Assembly (NCBI GenBank): GCA_021797365.1
Contig: JAJZZU010000184.1
Span: 1 to 5,782, forward strand
DNA length: 5,782 nt
DNA from: Pseudomonadota bacterium
GTDB lineage: Bacteria > Pseudomonadota > Gammaproteobacteria > Acidiferrobacterales > Acidiferrobacteraceae
Direction of reading: 5' to 3'
Shown in pieces: positions 5,257 to 5,782 of this stretch (within the stretch, counting starts at the first letter, position 1; each line of letters begins with the position of its first letter). Position numbers and translations under genes: made by a program. The notes below the pieces were generated by a model. It was not told the DNA's origin, made no database searches, and worked only from the letters and a program-made list of their open reading frames with translations.

Positions 5257-5782
5257 CCACCACCGTCTCGTGCGCCTTCTCCGGCGCGGGTTTCCTGGCC
5301 TCGGCCCATGCGGGCGCCGCCTGCGCGCTCTCCGAGCGGGGGTTTGTGTTCTCCGACCTCGCGGGCACCAGCGCGGGGTCCATCGCGGCGGCCCTCCTCG
5401 CCTCGGGGGTGACGCCCGACGGGCTCAAGACCATCGCGCTGCACACGGATTTCCGGCCGCTGTTCACCCTGTCGTTGGGAGCGTTGGTGACGCTCTCCGC
5501 CTACTGCAACGGCAACGCGCTCCTCAAGTGGCTGGAGCGGCAACTGGGGGATAAGACGTTCGCCACCGCGACCATCCCTGTGACCATCGTCGCCACCGAC
5601 CTGCGGACGCAGCGGCCGTTTATCTTCTCGCGGGAGCGCACGCCCGACGTGCGCCTGTCCTTCGCTTGCCGGTGCTCGGCCTCCGTCCCTCTTGGGTATC
5701 TTCCCGTTCGGTACGGCAACGCTTTGTTGGTTGACGGGGGTGTGAGCAACAATATCCCGGTCGATAAACTCAAAGGCCCGGT
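5253..5782 (+). CDS. Patatin-like phospholipase (acyl hydrolase), C-terminus cut by window edge
   Basis: The 176 visible residues contain all three catalytic landmarks of the patatin family, whose members cleave acyl chains from phospholipids or other lipids. The glycine-rich oxyanion loop is SGAGFLASAHAG (10-21), where canonical members have G-G-G-x-x-G. The nucleophile motif is GTSAGS (38-43, S40), and the dyad aspartate is D161 in LVDGGVSNNIPV. The stretch TIPVTIVATDLRT and CRCSASVPLGYLPV also fit RssA-like bacterial patatins. No signal peptide is present, so it should act inside the infected cell, possibly on the inner membrane. The ATG at 5253 overlaps the preceding TGA, with AAGGAA (5239-5244) eight bases upstream. 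The oxyanion loop reads SGAG instead of GGGG, which is tolerated in the family. In a phage it could serve lysis, membrane remodelling, or host competition; the sequence does not decide which. Confidence 0.93.
   Translation, partial: MTTTVSCAFSGAGFLASAHAGAACALSERGFVFSDLAGTSAGSIAAALLASGVTPDGLKTIALHTDFRPLFTLSLGALVTLSAYCNGNALLKWLERQLGDKTFATATIPVTIVATDLRTQRPFIFSRERTPDVRLSFACRCSASVPLGYLPVRYGNALLVDGGVSNNIPVDKLKGP

Noticed and set aside
5253..5782. CapV-type effector of a CBASS immune operon
   Set aside because: No nucleotide cyclase or ancillary gene is visible beside it; the neighbours are phage-like, and downstream sequence is missing, so the label is not supported.
1..5782. tRNA, rRNA, CRISPR array or insertion sequence
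   Set aside because: No cloverleaf-like segments, regularly spaced repeats, transposase motifs or terminal inverted repeats were seen on reading both strands.

Overview
The window looks like part of a tailed-phage (or prophage) genome from a GC-rich host. Most third codon positions are G or C in every accepted gene, genes are packed head to tail with 1-4 nt overlaps, and the gene set is phage replication followed by small accessory genes. The one complete promoter box set (TTGACA, 16 bp, TATTAT) fits a host with a standard sigma70-type polymerase, plausibly a proteobacterium. The exact host cannot be read from the sequence.

Replication block, 1-4637, plus strand. The end of an unidentified protein (1-138) overlaps a strong promoter. 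This is followed by a 127-aa coiled-coil phage protein (175-558) and a 337-aa protein with four cysteines, an Ala/Pro linker and an acidic tail ending in Phe, resembling a single-stranded-DNA-binding protein in layout (583-1596). A small helix-turn-helix protein (1596-1871) is translationally coupled to it and carries a cluster of GC-rich inverted repeats. A 918-aa primase-helicase fusion (1881-4637) ends the block. It has an archaeo-eukaryotic-type primase domain, a Cys cluster, and a DUF927-like AAA+ helicase with clear Walker A and B motifs. These genes probably work together in phage DNA replication: strand coating, priming and unwinding.

Accessory block, 4531-5782. An 85-aa unknown protein is encoded on the minus strand (4531-4788), and its 3' end overlaps the primase-helicase 3' end by 107 nt. 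Divergent from it is an 81-aa single-pass membrane protein (4843-5088). Next comes a 50-aa zinc-knuckle-like protein (5104-5256), coupled by an ATGA overlap to a patatin-like phospholipase (5253 to the window edge, truncated). The last pair has its own promoter inside the end of the membrane-protein gene.

The most distinctive signal is a 12-bp element, GTGTATTATCAC. It occurs exactly at the promoters before 175 and 5104, and as a 10/12 match in the minus-strand promoter before the 4531-4788 gene. Each copy holds the -10 box and is flanked by GTG...CAC. This suggests that the replication block and the accessory genes share a phage promoter or operator type.
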